DNA of 64,000 nucleotides from Symbiodinium natans. Its lineage: Eukaryota > Sar > Dinophyceae > Suessiales > Symbiodiniaceae. The translations under genes and the position numbers were made by a program. Of the stretch, positions 63,935-64,000 are shown in pieces. The stretch covers positions 132,501-196,500 of the forward strand of contig CAJNDS010000020.1 in assembly GCA_905221605.1 (NCBI GenBank), written 5' to 3'. Numbering within the stretch: the stretch's first letter is position 1; each line of letters starts with the position of its first letter. Below the pieces are notes generated by a model. It did not search any database and was not told the origin of the DNA. It saw only the letters and a program-made list of their open reading frames with translations.

Positions 63935-64000
63935 GGATTGCAGGACATGTCGGGTGTGAGCGCTCTCATGCTCACATCTTCCGAGGGCCACGTCGTCATC
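63935..64000 (+). pseudogene. ANK5 continuation after the premature stop
   Basis: Twenty-two codons in the same frame as ANK5 read GLQDMSGVSALMLTSSEGHV followed by VI: an ordinary ankyrin repeat running off the window. It would be translated only by readthrough or if the TAA is removed by splicing. Confidence 0.75.

Noticed and set aside
1-64000. A true chromosome end
   Set aside because: Heptamer tracts are short, interrupted and in both orientations throughout, with genes between; no terminal array is seen at either edge.
1-64000. CRISPR-like arrays among the heptamer tracts
   Set aside because: There are no regularly spaced unique spacers; the repeats are contiguous telomeric or variant units in a eukaryotic context.

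Overview
The window looks like dinoflagellate nuclear DNA, most likely Symbiodiniaceae or a close relative. Four things point there. (1) Plant-type telomere heptamers (TTTAGGG/CCCTAAA) are scattered through it in both orientations. (2) Five genes encode an N-terminal ubiquitin-like domain fused to ankyrin repeats, starting MLRVWSVSGQEL or close to it, a family I associate with Symbiodinium. (3) Introns use GT, GC and GA donors with AG|G acceptors. (4) Every supported gene lies on the + strand. The species call is inference; the features are read from the sequence.

Genes. ANK1 (16192-17304), ANK2 (25052-26474, one intron), ANK3 (28356-31053, six introns), ANK4 (49042-49875) and ANK5 (62918 to the window edge, with an in-frame stop at 63932) are dispersed paralogues. 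ANK2 and ANK3 share their 5' leader and are sister copies. A three-exon SLC33A1-like acetyl-CoA transporter lies at 56399-57940. A degraded multicopy gene, possibly transposase-derived, lies at 39651-40312. An orphan open segment of 59 codons lies at 9586-9765. No rRNA, tRNA, spliced-leader RNA or CRISPR was found.

Between the genes are three layers. The first is interstitial telomeric tracts, about 5 to 30 heptamers each, plus homogenised variants (GGGGTTT, GGGTTCA, CCCGAAA, CCCAAAG, CCCAACG) and 9-, 10- and 11-base derivatives. The second is at least ten families of short (about 70-200 bp) non-autonomous elements with terminal inverted repeats (TIRs). The third is ordinary microsatellites, G runs, minisatellites and one hairpin satellite (38910-39618).

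The most interesting signal is how these layers interact with the genes. Every ANK intron and the second transporter intron can be explained as a TIR element flanked by a 4-bp direct repeat GNNN (GTAC, GAAC, GAGA, GCTC). The element's terminal ...AG gives the 3' splice site and the first copy of the target repeat gives the 5' splice site. Removing the seven ANK introns restores perfect ankyrin frames (436 aa for ANK2, 404 aa for ANK3). The same element families lie intergenically, with 4-bp repeats such as AGGT. Telomeric tracts are repeatedly nested inside these elements close to one terminus, twice between duplicated copies of the element end. ANK5 carries what looks like an excision scar that makes a stop codon. 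Together this suggests intron-creating DNA transposons that are also sites of telomere-repeat insertion or growth.
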